A stretch of 64,000 nucleotides of DNA from Amycolatopsis mediterranei (GCF_026017845.1 NZ_CP100416.1:216722-280721), one strand, 5' to 3'. Shown: positions 18,899-27,473, counted from the stretch's first letter. Notes: generated from the letters alone by a model not told the origin. Program-made: numbers and translations.

Positions 18899-20440
18899 AT
18901 GTCACCCTTTAGAACGAAATTTCTTCCACCGCTGGCGCTGGCGGCCGGCGCGACGCTGGTGCTCGGCCTGACCCCGGCCGCCGCCGCGGACACCGTTCCC
19001 GACGGCCCGGCTCTGGCGAAGCAGCTCGTCAAGAAGGTCGACGCCAACGGCGTCAACCGGCACCTGATCGCGCTCCAGCGCATCGCCGACACCAACGGCG
19101 GGACGCGGGCGGCGAGCACCGAGGGACACAAGAAGTCCGCCGAGTACATCGCGACGAAGCTCGAGGCGGCCGGCTTCCAGGTCACCCGCCAGGAGTTCCC
19201 GTTCACCTACTCGCAGACCCTGGCCGAGAAGCTGACCGCGGGCGGCGCGAACGTCCCGGTCATCGCCATGGAGTACACGAAGTCGACGCCGGTCGGCGGC
19301 ATCACCGCGCCGCTCGCCGTGGTCGCCGTCGACGACACCAGCGGCTGCGAGGCCACCGACTACACCGCGGACGTCGCGGGCAAGATCGCCCTGATCAAGC
19401 GCGGCGGCTGCTCGTTCGCGCAGAAGCAGCAGACGGCCGCGGCGGCGGGCGCGATCGGCGCGATCGTCTACAACAACACCGACGGCGCCCTGAACGGGAC
19501 GCTCGGGGGCCCGGAGAACGCGAAGATCCCGACCGGGGGCGTGACGGCGGCCGCGGGGGCGCAGCTGGCCACGCTCGGCGGGCAGAACGTGACGCTGGAG
19601 CTGCGGGCCTTCCAGGAGGCGCGGACCAGCTACAACGTCATCGCCGAGACCAAGACCGGGCGCAAGGACAACGTCGTGATGCTGGGGTCGCACCTCGACA
19701 GCGTCCCGGCCGGCCCGGGCATCAACGACAACGGTTCCGGCTCGGCGACCCTGCTCGAGACCGCGCTGCAGCTGGGGAGCAGCCCGAAGGTCAACAACGG
19801 CGTGCGCTTCGGCTTCTGGAGCGCGGAGGAGTTCGGCCTGATCGGCTCGACCTACTACGTCGACCAGCTGACCTTCGAGCAGCAGCTCGACATCGCGCTG
19901 TACCTGAACTTCGACATGATCGCTTCGCCGAACGCCGGCTACTTCGCCTACGACGGGGACAACTCCGACGGCGTCGGCGCGGGCGCGGGCCCGTACGGCT
20001 CGGCGCAGATCGAGAAGACCTTCGTCGACTTCATGCAGGCCGCGCGAGGCGTGTCCCTCGAGGGCACCGACTTCACCGGCCGCTCGGACTACGGTGAGTT
20101 CATCGCCGTCGGCATCCCGGCGGGCGGCCTGGACACCGGCGCCGAGGTGCTGAAGACCCCGGCGCAGGCGGCGAAGTGGGGCGGCACGGCCGGCATCGCG
20201 TTCGACCCGTGCTACCACCAGGCCTGCGACAACCTGGGCAACATCGACCGGGTCGCGCTGGACCGCAACGCCGACGGCGTCGCCTGGGCCCTCGGGGTCT
20301 ACGCGACGAGCACCGAGAGCATCAACGGCGTCCAGCCGGGCAAGGCCAAGGCGGCCAAGCAGAAGGCCGCCGAACGCGGTGCGCAGCGGAACTTCTCCGC
20401 CCGCGCCGTGGCCGGTGACCCGCACGCGCTGACTGCCTGA
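18899..20440 (+). CDS. Secreted M28-family aminopeptidase with PA domain
   Basis: A 513-residue secreted zinc peptidase. A signal peptide (residues 1-30, LALAAGATLVLGLTPAAAA) precedes a short N-terminal region, a PA domain (about 130-230, KRGGCSFAQKQQTAAAAGA) and the M28 catalytic domain. Zinc and catalytic motifs are GSHLDSVPAGPGINDNGSG (His, Asp), SAEEFGLIGS (Glu pair), the NFDMIASPN Asp and the CYHQACDNL His near the C-terminus. It resembles Streptomyces aminopeptidase S. RBS AAAGGTGAG precedes the ATG. An imperfect hairpin follows the stop. Confidence 0.92.
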   Translation: MSPFRTKFLPPLALAAGATLVLGLTPAAAADTVPDGPALAKQLVKKVDANGVNRHLIALQRIADTNGGTRAASTEGHKKSAEYIATKLEAAGFQVTRQEFPFTYSQTLAEKLTAGGANVPVIAMEYTKSTPVGGITAPLAVVAVDDTSGCEATDYTADVAGKIALIKRGGCSFAQKQQTAAAAGAIGAIVYNNTDGALNGTLGGPENAKIPTGGVTAAAGAQLATLGGQNVTLELRAFQEARTSYNVIAETKTGRKDNVVMLGSHLDSVPAGPGINDNGSGSATLLETALQLGSSPKVNNGVRFGFWSAEEFGLIGSTYYVDQLTFEQQLDIALYLNFDMIASPNAGYFAYDGDNSDGVGAGAGPYGSAQIEKTFVDFMQAARGVSLEGTDFTGRSDYGEFIAVGIPAGGLDTGAEVLKTPAQAAKWGGTAGIAFDPCYHQACDNLGNIDRVALDRNADGVAWALGVYATSTESINGVQPGKAKAAKQKAAERGAQRNFSARAVAGDPHALTA

Positions 20441-20449
20441 CGAAAGACC

Positions 20450-20484
20450 GAAGGGGCCGTCCCGGCTGCGGGGCGGCCCTTCGT
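20450..20484. terminator. Hairpin after the M28 peptidase
   Basis: CGAAGGGGCCGTCCC and GGGGCGGCCCTTCG pair with one bulge around a short loop between two convergent genes. Confidence 0.65.
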
Positions 20485-20491
20485 CGTTGTC

Positions 20492-21418
20492 CTAGCCCAG
20501 GTTGCTGGTGCCGAAGGTGTCGCAGCGGGCCGGGTCCCCGGTCTGGAAGCCGGTGGTGAACCACTTCTTGCGCTGCGCGGACGTGCCGTGGGTGAACTTC
20601 GACCGGTCGACCTGGCCGCCGCCGAGGTTCTCCTGGATGTAGTCGTCGCCGATGCGGGACGCGGTGTCCAGCGCGGAGTTGATGTCGTCCTGCGTGACGT
20701 CGGTGATCAGCGGCTTGCCGCTCTCGGTCGGCGTCGTCGAGGCGTGGTTGCCCCAGACGCCGGCGTAGCAGTCGGCCTGCAGCTCCAGGCGGACCGAACC
20801 GGACGTCGGGCCGGTGCCGGTGCCCTTCTTCGAGGTGCCGAGCAGGTTCTGCACGTGGTGGCCGTACTCGTGGGCGAGCACGTACGCCTCGGTGAAGAGC
20901 CCGCCCTGCGCGCCGAAGCGGGTCTTCAGCTCGTCGAAGAAGGACAGGTCGATGTAGACGTCCGAGTCGGCCGGGCAGTAGAACGGGCCGGTGTCGGAGG
21001 TCGCGCTGCCGCAGCCGGTGCGCACACCGCCGTTGAAGAACTTCGTCGGCGCCTTCCGGTAGGTCGAGCCGGAGCGCGCAAATTGCTGCGTCCAGTAGTC
21101 CTGGACGGAGTTGACGACCGCGACGATGGCGCAGTCGTGGTTCTTGTTGGCGTCCGCGCCGGTCTTGCACTCGCTGGACAGCTTGGAGTTGTCGACCTGC
21201 TGGCCGGACCCGACACTGCCGAGCCCGCCGCTCAACCCGCTGCCGCCCGTGCTGACCCCGCCCAGCTGGGACAGTACGAAGTAGATGATCAGCCCGACGA
21301 CACCCAGTCCGCCGCCGCCGAGCGCCACGCGGCCGCCGATCCCGCCGCCGCCTCCACCGCTTCCGCGCAGGTCCTGGACTTCGGAGGCGTCCAGGCCGGC
21401 GTCGTCGTCGAATCTCAC
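20492..21418 (-). CDS. YpfJ-type neutral zinc metallopeptidase (membrane-anchored)
   Basis: A 308-residue protein of the YpfJ family. A Gly-rich N-terminus (about 20-30) leads into one transmembrane helix (GLGVVGLIIYFVLSQLGG, about 36-55). The extracytoplasmic domain has the zinc motif HEYGHH (about residues 192-197) and FYCPADSDVYIDLSFFDEL, a family hallmark. GTG 21418 has TACGAT six bases upstream. The substrate is unknown. Confidence 0.9.
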   Translation of the reverse strand: MRFDDDAGLDASEVQDLRGSGGGGGGIGGRVALGGGGLGVVGLIIYFVLSQLGGVSTGGSGLSGGLGSVGSGQQVDNSKLSSECKTGADANKNHDCAIVAVVNSVQDYWTQQFARSGSTYRKAPTKFFNGGVRTGCGSATSDTGPFYCPADSDVYIDLSFFDELKTRFGAQGGLFTEAYVLAHEYGHHVQNLLGTSKKGTGTGPTSGSVRLELQADCYAGVWGNHASTTPTESGKPLITDVTQDDINSALDTASRIGDDYIQENLGGGQVDRSKFTHGTSAQRKKWFTTGFQTGDPARCDTFGTSNLG

Positions 21419-21424
21419 CTTCGG

Positions 21425-21430
21425 ATCGTA
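21425..21430 (-). promoter_or_regulatory. -10 box (TACGAT) for the ypfJ-like gene
   Basis: Minus-strand TACGAT, six bases before the GTG start; leaderless geometry. Confidence 0.6.
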
Positions 21431-21914
21431 ACGAGCCTGGGTGCGGCCGTCGCGTTGACAGGCGCACCCAGGCTTGTACCGAGGTATGTCTTTGGTCGAG
21501 CGGCTGGCCGCTTCCGGGGCCGGCGTTCAGGCGCTGTCGTCACGGCTTCCGAGACCGTGACCGGAGCCAGGCCCGACCGACGCCGTATGCGTGATGCGCA
21601 TGGAAGCCCGCTCTTGGCTGTTCACAGTCGCGATCGGCCCGGTAGATGTCCGTTCCGGTCGCGGGGACGCAGCTGGCGGTCAACCGCGAGAATCACCCGT
21701 CACACAACCACCTGACCTCTCCTGGTGGGGAGCCGGGCCGGCACGTCGCCGTCGTCGCGCCGTTTACCCTGGCCGACCGTCCACCACAAGCAGAATGCGC
21801 CTTTCCCGGCCGAGTCTCAACCTTTTCGTAACCCCACGTTCGGGCGATGTTGCAACGGTATTTTCACCGGCAGACAGATCGGACTCGGACCGCGCGGTCC
21901 CTTGATCAACGTTC

Positions 21915-21920
21915 TACGCT
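21915..21920 (+). promoter_or_regulatory. -10 box (TACGCT) for the MarR gene
   Basis: TACGCT, five bases before ATG 21926; predicts a leaderless mRNA. Confidence 0.55.
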
Positions 21921-21925
21921 GCCTT

Positions 21926-22399
21926 ATGACCGAGGAGCGTGCTGTGCGGTGGTTGAACGATGCCGAGATGGCGGCGTGGCGCTCCTACGTCGTGGCGACC
22001 CTCCTGCTGCGGCAGCGGCTGCACCGCGAGCTGTCCGAGTGTCACGAGGTGTCGCTGGTCGATTACGAAGTGCTCGTGTGCCTGCAGATGCAGCCCGACC
22101 GCCGGATGCGGATGTCGGAGCTGGCTTTCATGATGGGTTCGACGAAGAGCCGGCTTTCGCACCAGGTGGCCAAGCTGGAGGAGGCGAGCCTGGTCCGGCG
22201 GGCCCGTGACCCGGAGGACAAGCGCGGGGTCATCACCGAACTGACCGACGAGGGCGAGGCGCTGCTGGAGAAGGCGGCGCCGACGCACGTGGAGGGCGTG
22301 CGCGAGCACCTCATCGACCTGCTGAGCCCCGAGGAACAGGCGACGATCGCGGCGGCGTTCGAGCGCGTGCGGGCGCACCTTTCGGAGCCGGAAAGCTGA
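21926..22399 (+). CDS. MarR-family transcriptional regulator
   Basis: A 157-residue winged-helix regulator. The DNA-binding part spans residues about 45-110: MRMSELAFMMGSTKSRLSHQVAKLEEASLV as helix-turn-helix, then RRARDPEDKRGVITELTDEG as the wing with the conserved Asp-Arg pair. Flanking helices form the dimer interface. No obvious target gene is divergent; the nearest downstream item is a tRNA on the other strand. The ATG was chosen for the adjacent -10 box. The ligand is unknown. Confidence 0.9.
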   Translation: MTEERAVRWLNDAEMAAWRSYVVATLLLRQRLHRELSECHEVSLVDYEVLVCLQMQPDRRMRMSELAFMMGSTKSRLSHQVAKLEEASLVRRARDPEDKRGVITELTDEGEALLEKAAPTHVEGVREHLIDLLSPEEQATIAAAFERVRAHLSEPES

Positions 22400-22432
22400 A
22401 CCCGGGCGCGCCGGGCGCCCGGGTGCTCAGTG

Positions 22433-22519
22433 CGGTAGCGGTGGGATTCGAACCCACGGAGAGGTTGCCCCCTCGCATGTTTTCAAGACATGTTCCTTCG
22501 GCCGCTCGGACACGCTACC
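22433..22519 (-). tRNA. tRNA-Ser (anticodon UGA)
   Basis: An 87-base class II tRNA. The acceptor stem GGTAGCG pairs with CGCTACC, the discriminator is G, the anticodon loop is CTTGAAA with TGA at 22485-22483, there is a long variable arm, and GTTCGAATCC forms the T loop. CCA is not encoded. Confidence 0.97.
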
Positions 22520-22536
22520 CCTGCCCACGAGGGTAG

Positions 22537-22707
22537 CCGACGCCCTTCGGGGCAACCGGGGCCCCGCCGGGGGTCGTGTTCCCGGCCTGGGACACGGCGA
22601 ACGATCCGGACGGCGAGCTGCGCCGCGGCCCGCCGCTCCCGATTTCGGCGACCGGCTTCGTCTCGCTGCGGCGCACCCGCCTCCGGGCTAGCTCCAGGTC
22701 AGCGTGA
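22537..22707 (+). pseudogene. Short coding-like fragment beside tRNA-Ser, possible gene remnant
   Basis: A 56-codon frame bounded by TAG at 22534 and a TGA ending at 22707. Nearly every third codon base is G or C, the signature of real genes here, and the peptide (PAWDTANDPDGELRR then PLPISATGFVSLRRTRLR) looks protein-like. GTG 22576 could start a 43-residue product. No ribosome site or family is evident, and the 3' end overlaps the patatin gene antisense by 20 bases. A truncated remnant next to the tRNA is the simplest reading. Confidence 0.3.
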
Positions 22708-23527
22708 GGGCCGCGCCCTGCGCGCGGCCCGCTTCGGCGGCCGGCGTGCGCCGGGCCGGATCCAGCGGGTTCTCGCCGATCGCCGCCCGCGACGCCTCGT
22801 CCGGGGTGATCAGGGTGACCTCCGCGCCCGCGGCGCGCAGGTCGTCCAGCACCTCGGGCAGCGGCTTCTCCATCGGCAGCGGGGCGTCCACGCCCAGCGG
22901 CGAAACCACCGTCACGCGGGTGAAGCCGGTCGCGTAGTCGGCGTTCTCGGCCGACCGGACGCCGCCGTCGAGGTACCGGCGGCCGTCGATGGTCACCGTC
23001 GGCCAGACGCCGGGGACCGCGCAGCTCGCCGCCACCGCGTCGACCAGCGAGACGCCGGACTCGCGGTCGAAGCGCCGCGGCTCGCCGGTTTCCGCGTCGA
23101 CCGCCACGATCACCAGGCGCTGCGCCGGCCACTCGTGCACCGGCAGCCGCGCGGCGATCACCTCGATCCGGTCCGCTTCGGACACCGTCTCGGTAGCCAG
23201 CGCCAGCTGCCCCACCGCGCGCCGCACCTCGGCCGGGTCACTCGCGCCGGTGACCGCACCGCCGAAGTCGGCGGCGAACTTCTCGAAGTCGATCTCCGCC
23301 GGGATCTCCGGCGTCTGGCGCGCCGGATCGGCCTGGCGCGCGTACAGCTCGTCCAGCGAACGACCGCTCGTCACCTGGGCCGCCACCACCGACCCCGCCG
23401 ACGTCCCGACGAGCAGGTCCGCCCCCGTCAGGTCCTGGCCGTGCCCGGCCAAGCCCGCCAGCAGCCCCGTCGTCCACGCGATCCCGGCGACCCCGCCGCC
23501 ACCCAAAACCAATGCCTGTCCACCCAT
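22688..23527 (-). CDS. Patatin-like phospholipase
   Basis: A 279-residue cytosolic serine lipase-fold protein. The oxyanion loop GGGGVAGIAW is at residues 9-18, the nucleophile elbow is VGTSAGS (Ser near 45), and the catalytic Asp is in YLDGGV (about 180). This is the Ser-Asp dyad layout of bacterial patatins. No signal peptide. ATG 23527 has TAGTCT six bases upstream. The substrate is not predictable from sequence. Confidence 0.9.
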   Translation of the reverse strand: MGGQALVLGGGGVAGIAWTTGLLAGLAGHGQDLTGADLLVGTSAGSVVAAQVTSGRSLDELYARQADPARQTPEIPAEIDFEKFAADFGGAVTGASDPAEVRRAVGQLALATETVSEADRIEVIAARLPVHEWPAQRLVIVAVDAETGEPRRFDRESGVSLVDAVAASCAVPGVWPTVTIDGRRYLDGGVRSAENADYATGFTRVTVVSPLGVDAPLPMEKPLPEVLDDLRAAGAEVTLITPDEASRAAIGENPLDPARRTPAAEAGRAQGAALTLTWS

Positions 23528-23533
23528 GCGGGC

Positions 23534-23539
23534 AGACTA
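23534..23539 (-). promoter_or_regulatory. -10 box (TAGTCT) for the patatin gene
   Basis: Minus-strand TAGTCT, six bases before ATG 23527; leaderless geometry. Confidence 0.55.
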
Positions 23540-23575
23540 GCGAGCGGGTCCGACAGTTTCGGTGTGCCGCGGGGT

Positions 23576-23581
23576 TACCCT
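23576..23581 (+). promoter_or_regulatory. -10 box (TACCCT) for the VOC gene
   Basis: TACCCT, 27 bases before ATG 23609, leaving room for a short leader with the GAGAGGGGCGGG ribosome site. It contrasts with the leaderless neighbours. Confidence 0.45.
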
Positions 23582-23608
23582 CCAGGCCGGAGCGGCGAGA
23601 GGGGCGGG

Positions 23609-24043
23609 ATGACCGCGAAGATCGAGGGCTTCCACCACGTCAAGTTCCCGGTGCGCGACCTGGCTCGCAGCCGCGAGTGGTACGAGCGGGTGCTCGGCCT
23701 CGACGTCACCCACGAATTCCCGGACGACGACGGCGTCGTGCGCGGGGTCGCCGGGACGATCGACGGCGTGCCGGTGGCGTTGCGCGTGCAGGAGGCGGCC
23801 GCCGCGGGGCTCGCCGGGTTCGACCCCGTCTGCTTCTCGATCGCCGACCGCGCGGCCGCCGACGCGTGGATCGTACGGCTGGACGAGCTCGGCGTCGAGC
23901 ACCCGCCGCTGTTCGAAGCCACCACCGGCTGGATGGTCCGCTTCAACGACCCCGACGGCACCGAAATCCGGCTCTACAGCCTGGCGAAGGACGACGGCGT
24001 CGACCACTCCGGCGAGCGGGGCTACGCACAGCCCGTGCGCTGA
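23609..24043 (+). CDS. VOC-superfamily (glyoxalase/dioxygenase-like) protein
   Basis: A 144-residue protein with two beta-alpha-beta-beta-beta modules. It starts FHHVKFPVRDLARSREWYERVLG (metal-ligand His near residue 9) and ends FNDPDGTEIRLYSL, with the usual C-terminal metal-binding Glu (about 126). The middle ligand is less clear. Members are lyases, dioxygenases or resistance proteins; the sequence does not say which. It converges on the DUF2277 gene, with stops only a base apart. Confidence 0.85.
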   Translation: MTAKIEGFHHVKFPVRDLARSREWYERVLGLDVTHEFPDDDGVVRGVAGTIDGVPVALRVQEAAAAGLAGFDPVCFSIADRAAADAWIVRLDELGVEHPPLFEATTGWMVRFNDPDGTEIRLYSLAKDDGVDHSGERGYAQPVR

Positions 24044-24044
24044 C

Positions 24045-24326
24045 TCAGAGCTGCCGCAAGGCCTTCGCGGCGATCCGCGCCTGGACCTCGGGGCGGCGCA
24101 GCGGCGGCACGGTCGCCGGCGGCTGGCGGCGCTCGGGCAGCTGCTCCAGCAGCCGGGCGGTGATTTCGGTGATTTCGGCGACCGCCGCCTCGAACGGCTC
24201 GCGCGTGGCGTCCGACAGCGACTGCACGCCGGTGACCTTGCGGACGTACTGGCGGGCCGCGGCCTCGATCTCCTCGCCCGTCGCGGCCGGCTGGAGCCCC
24301 CGCAGGGTGGTGATGTTTCGGCACAT
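24045..24326 (-). CDS. DUF2277 family protein
   Basis: A 93-residue protein beginning MCRNITTLRGLQP with the conserved Cys-Arg-Asn start, then EEIEAAARQYVRKVTGV and a helical, Arg/Pro-rich end. This matches the DUF2277 family of small actinobacterial and proteobacterial proteins. The function is not known. ATG 24326 has TACCCT seven bases upstream. Confidence 0.85.
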   Translation of the reverse strand: MCRNITTLRGLQPAATGEEIEAAARQYVRKVTGVQSLSDATREPFEAAVAEITEITARLLEQLPERRQPPATVPPLRRPEVQARIAAKALRQL

Positions 24327-24333
24327 GCCGCCC

Positions 24334-24339
24334 AGGGTA
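24334..24339 (-). promoter_or_regulatory. -10 box (TACCCT) for the DUF2277 gene
   Basis: Minus-strand TACCCT, seven bases before ATG 24326; leaderless geometry. Confidence 0.6.
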
Positions 24340-24426
24340 CGACTTTCGCGGGCATCGATCACACGGTCGGGTAGGCCGGGCCCGGCTTCGTTGACGCCCG
24401 AACCGGCGCTGGGCAAGGTCGGGGAA

Positions 24427-25368
24427 GTGCCCCTCAGACCGCGCCCGTTCCGCTCCACCCGCGCCGAACCTGCCATCCTCGAAGAAGAACTCCCGGAAAC
24501 CCCGATCCCGGAACAGGCGTGGCCCCGCGTGCGGGCCGACGAACTGGTCACCCTCGTGGCACACGTCTTCGCCGCGCACGGTCTCCCCGAAGCGCGTGCC
24601 CGCATCGCCGCCGAAGCGCTTTGCCACGGCGATCTCACCGGCTCGCCGGAGACCGGGGTGGCCGACCTGACCCGCGTGCACCTGCCGCTGCTGAAGAACG
24701 GGCTCGTCGTGCCGCACGCCGAGCCGCTGATGATCGCCGACCGCGGGGCCGCCGCGCTGATCGACTACCGCCGAGCGCTCGGCCTCTGGGCCGTCGGCGA
24801 CGCGATGGACCGGGCGGTGACGCGGGCCGGCCGCTTCGGCGTCGGGCTCGTCTCGCTGCGCGGCATCGGGCCGTTCGGCCGGGCCGGGCACCACGCCGCG
24901 CGGGCGCTGCCGCACGCCATGATCGGGCTGGTGCTGGCCGCGGGCGGGGAGCCCGGCCAGCCGATGAACCCGCTGGGCATGGCGGCGCCGGGTGGCGCGT
25001 ACCCCGAGTTCGTCTTCGACATGGACCGCCCCGGTTCGGAAGCGGCCGGGCTGACGCTGCTGGTCGACGTCCTCGCCGGGGTGCTCTCCGGCGTCGCCGA
25101 CCACGAGCACGACACCGGCCTGCTGGTGCTGGCGATCGCGCCGACGACCCTGCGCAGCGCCGACGGCTTCTACCGCGCGGCGAGCGCGCTGTTCGGCAGC
25201 ATGCTCGGCTGGGACGGCGGCGCGCCGATCCGCTACCCGGGCTGGCGCGAGGCCCAGCACCTCGAGCAGTGCCGGGCGCTGGGTGTGCCACTGGCCGGGC
25301 CGGTGCGCCGCGAACTCGATGCACTCGCCCGGTCGCTCGGCCTGCCGGCGCTGACCAGCGTCGGTTAG
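24427..25368 (+). CDS. Malate/L-lactate dehydrogenase (Ldh) family protein, catalytic His missing
   Basis: A 313-residue protein with the Ldh_2 layout: N-terminal helical segment ending in EALCHGDL, the cofactor loop GEPGQPMNPLGMAAPG (compare family G-T-N-P), and a C-terminal HLEQCRALGVPL. The usual catalytic motif N-S-N-H-F-G reads GIGPFG (residues 146-151), with Pro149 in place of His. The protein is slightly shorter than typical members (330-350). It may have lost oxidoreductase activity or use another residue. The GTG at 24427 is the earliest supported start. Its stop overlaps the convergent S4 gene. Confidence 0.75.
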   Translation: MPLRPRPFRSTRAEPAILEEELPETPIPEQAWPRVRADELVTLVAHVFAAHGLPEARARIAAEALCHGDLTGSPETGVADLTRVHLPLLKNGLVVPHAEPLMIADRGAAALIDYRRALGLWAVGDAMDRAVTRAGRFGVGLVSLRGIGPFGRAGHHAARALPHAMIGLVLAAGGEPGQPMNPLGMAAPGGAYPEFVFDMDRPGSEAAGLTLLVDVLAGVLSGVADHEHDTGLLVLAIAPTTLRSADGFYRAASALFGSMLGWDGGAPIRYPGWREAQHLEQCRALGVPLAGPVRRELDALARSLGLPALTSVG

Positions 25369-25589
25369 CGGACCAGGATCACCTTGCCGCGGTCGGGGCC
25401 CACCGCCACGACGTCGCCGTCGGTCAGCTGGCGGCCGCGGCGGGTCTCGACCTCGCCGTTGACCGTGACCTCTTCGGCGTCGATCAGGTCCTTGGCGTGG
25501 GAGCCGTCCTCGGCGAGGCCGGCCAGCTTGAGGAACTGGCCGAGCCGGATCGGCTCTCCGGTGATGGGTACGTCGACGGGCTCGCTCAT
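25365..25589 (-). CDS. S4-domain RNA-binding protein
   Basis: A 74-residue single S4 domain: IRLGQFLKLAGLAEDGSHAKDLIDAEEVTVNGEV, then RRGRQLTDGDVV, as in YbcJ/YaaA-type proteins. The S4 fold binds structured RNA; the partner is unknown. The start is uncertain: in-frame ATGs at 25601 and 25604 would add four or five residues. Stops of this gene (TAA) and the Ldh-like gene (TAG) overlap in the shared TTAG. Confidence 0.85.
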   Translation of the reverse strand: MSEPVDVPITGEPIRLGQFLKLAGLAEDGSHAKDLIDAEEVTVNGEVETRRGRQLTDGDVVAVGPDRGKVILVR

Positions 25590-25607
25590 GCCTCGCATCA
25601 TGCCGTC

Positions 25608-26408
25608 TCAGGTACGGGCGGTCGTCTGCCGGTAGAGCGCGAGGACGTCGGTGTCGAAGTAGCTCGAGTACGACGTGTCGGCGTCGTCGCCGCCGAACTC
25701 GAAGCCGCCGATGACGCCGATGACCGTGCCGAGCCGGGTTTGCGGGTTCTGCCCGGCGACCCACGGGCCGCCGCTGGTGCCGGTCGGGAAGCCCGCGCAG
25801 TCCACCCGCAGCTGGTAGGTGTCCTGCTTGGCGGTGGTGTTCTGGCAGACGGCGGGGACCTCGGAGTCGTCCGGGTAGCCGGTGAGCGTGATGGCCTGCT
25901 CGAACGCGGTGCCGGTGGCCAGCAGGTTCGCGCCGACCAGGCTCTCCAGGGACTTCGTGGTGCCCGCCTGGCGCGCGGTGGCGAAGCCGACGTCGAGGTC
26001 CGGGTCCGAGGACGCGGCCCAGCCCGGCGCGACGAGCTCGTCCGCCACCGTCCAGTAGCCGAACGGCGCGACCCCGTCGTGGTAGCCGGGCGCGAAGGTG
26101 ACGCCGGTGAGGTAGCCGCCGCCCTCGCCGTTGTGGATGCAGTGGGCCGCGGTCAGCAGCACGTCCCCCCGCTCGCTGTGCACGACGCTGGCGGTGCAGT
26201 AGTGCTCGCCCTCGGCGAACAGCGCTCCGACCGCGGGGCTCGACACCGCGGGCAGGTCGGGCGCCGGGGCCGCTTCGGCCGTGGCTTGGTCCGGCGTCGT
26301 CGCGTGTGCCAGTTGCGCCGGACGGGCGGCGAAGACCACGACGAAGCTCACACCGAGCAGCACGATCGCGGCGAGGGTGAGCAGGACGGCCGGCCGACGC
26401 ACGATCAT
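25608..26408 (-). CDS. Secreted/membrane-anchored trypsin-like serine protease
   Basis: A 266-residue S1-family protease. An N-terminal hydrophobic segment (about 8-30) acts as signal or anchor, followed by an Ala/Pro linker. The triad is visible: His in LLTAAHC (about 102), Asp in DLDVGFA (about 143), Ser in GTSGGPW (about 215), with cysteines around the His and Ser loops. RBS GAGGAGG precedes ATG 26408. The target is unknown. Confidence 0.9.
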   Translation of the reverse strand: MIVRRPAVLLTLAAIVLLGVSFVVVFAARPAQLAHATTPDQATAEAAPAPDLPAVSSPAVGALFAEGEHYCTASVVHSERGDVLLTAAHCIHNGEGGGYLTGVTFAPGYHDGVAPFGYWTVADELVAPGWAASSDPDLDVGFATARQAGTTKSLESLVGANLLATGTAFEQAITLTGYPDDSEVPAVCQNTTAKQDTYQLRVDCAGFPTGTSGGPWVAGQNPQTRLGTVIGVIGGFEFGGDDADTSYSSYFDTDVLALYRQTTART

Positions 26409-26563
26409 CGCCTCCTCGTCTCGCCTGTCGTCGGTGCTGTCGAAGAGACCACCATAGGACGACGCACCGGAACAATCAGCACACCCACAGCAAGCTCACA
26501 GCCGCTAGCATCGGCTACTCGGGAGTAACACCGGTGGGGATTCACGGACGCTCGGGAGAGCCG

Positions 26564-27376
26564 ATGAAGCAGTTCGCGGACAAGGTCGTGGTGGTCACCG
26601 GAGCCGGCTCGGGCATCGGCCGCGCGCTCGCGTGCGAGTTCGCCCGGCGCGGGGCCCGCGTCGCGCTGTCCGACGTCGTCACCGCGAACGCCGAGGAGAC
26701 GGCCGAGCTCGCCGGCGGAAACGCCCGCGCGTACACCTTGGACGTCGCCGACCGCAGCGCCGTGCTGGCGCACGCCGAAGACGTCGCCGGCGAGTTCGGC
26801 GCGGTCAACGTCGTCGTGAACAACGCGGGCGTGGCGCTCGGCGCGACCGTCGAGGAAATGTCGTTCGAGGACTACGACTGGCTGATGGGCATCAACCTCG
26901 GCGGCGTCGTGAACGGCACCAAGGCGTTCCTGCCGCACCTGATCGCGTCCGGCGACGGGCACGTCGTCAACATTTCCAGCGTGTTCGGCTTCGTCGGCGT
27001 GCCGACGCAGAGCGCCTACAACGCGGCGAAGTTCGCGGTGCGCGGATTCACCGAAGCGCTGCGCGAGGAAATGCTGATCGCCCGGCACCCGGTCGCGGTG
27101 AGCTGCGTGCACCCGGGCGGGATCAAGACCAACATCGTGCGCAACTCCCGCAGTGCCGCCGACGACCAGGAGAAAGCCGCGCAGGGCTTCGAGCGGATCG
27201 CCCGCACGACACCGGAGAAAGCGGCGCAGACGATCCTGCGCGGGATCGAGCGGAAGTCGGCGCGGATCCTCATCGGACCGGACGCCTACGTGATCGACGC
27301 CATTCCGCGCGTGCTCGGCTCGGCCTACCAGCGGCCCCTCGCGGCCCTCGCCCGGCTCGGGCTGAAGCAGAACTGA
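26564..27376 (+). CDS. Short-chain dehydrogenase/reductase
   Basis: A 270-residue classical SDR. Cofactor motif TGAGSGIGRAL (about 12-22), NNAGVAL (about 85), catalytic Ser in NISSVFGF, and Tyr-x-x-x-Lys in YNAAKFA (about 153-157). The C-terminal region GIERKSARILIGPDAYVID resembles SDRs annotated for acyl or steroid-type alcohols in mycobacteria. ATG 26564 follows GGGAGAG. Substrate not assigned. Confidence 0.9.
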   Translation: MKQFADKVVVVTGAGSGIGRALACEFARRGARVALSDVVTANAEETAELAGGNARAYTLDVADRSAVLAHAEDVAGEFGAVNVVVNNAGVALGATVEEMSFEDYDWLMGINLGGVVNGTKAFLPHLIASGDGHVVNISSVFGFVGVPTQSAYNAAKFAVRGFTEALREEMLIARHPVAVSCVHPGGIKTNIVRNSRSAADDQEKAAQGFERIARTTPEKAAQTILRGIERKSARILIGPDAYVIDAIPRVLGSAYQRPLAALARLGLKQN

Positions 27377-27473
27377 AGGCGCACTGTCACTCAATGGAGT
27401 TGCGTTTCTGACAGAACCGTCCGAAACGGTCCAGAATGCTGGGGGTCCGCCAGCCCCGTCCCGGAGGTCCCCG

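Larger units (their letters stand above)
21419..21925. other. 507-base region without a confident gene
   Basis: It starts with the minus-strand promoter of the ypfJ-like gene. On the plus strand TTGACA (21455-21460) is 16 bases from TACCGA (21477-21482), a plausible promoter. Just after it ATG 21486 opens a 24-codon frame to 21560 (MSLVERLAASGAG...), unsupported otherwise. The remainder shows no codon-position GC bias in any frame and no recognisable riboswitch fold. The MarR promoter is at the end. Confidence 0.5.

Noticed and set aside
21419..21925. Riboswitch or small RNA in the 507-base gap
   Set aside because: No consensus of known riboswitch classes could be recognised by eye; only a plausible promoter and a short unsupported frame.
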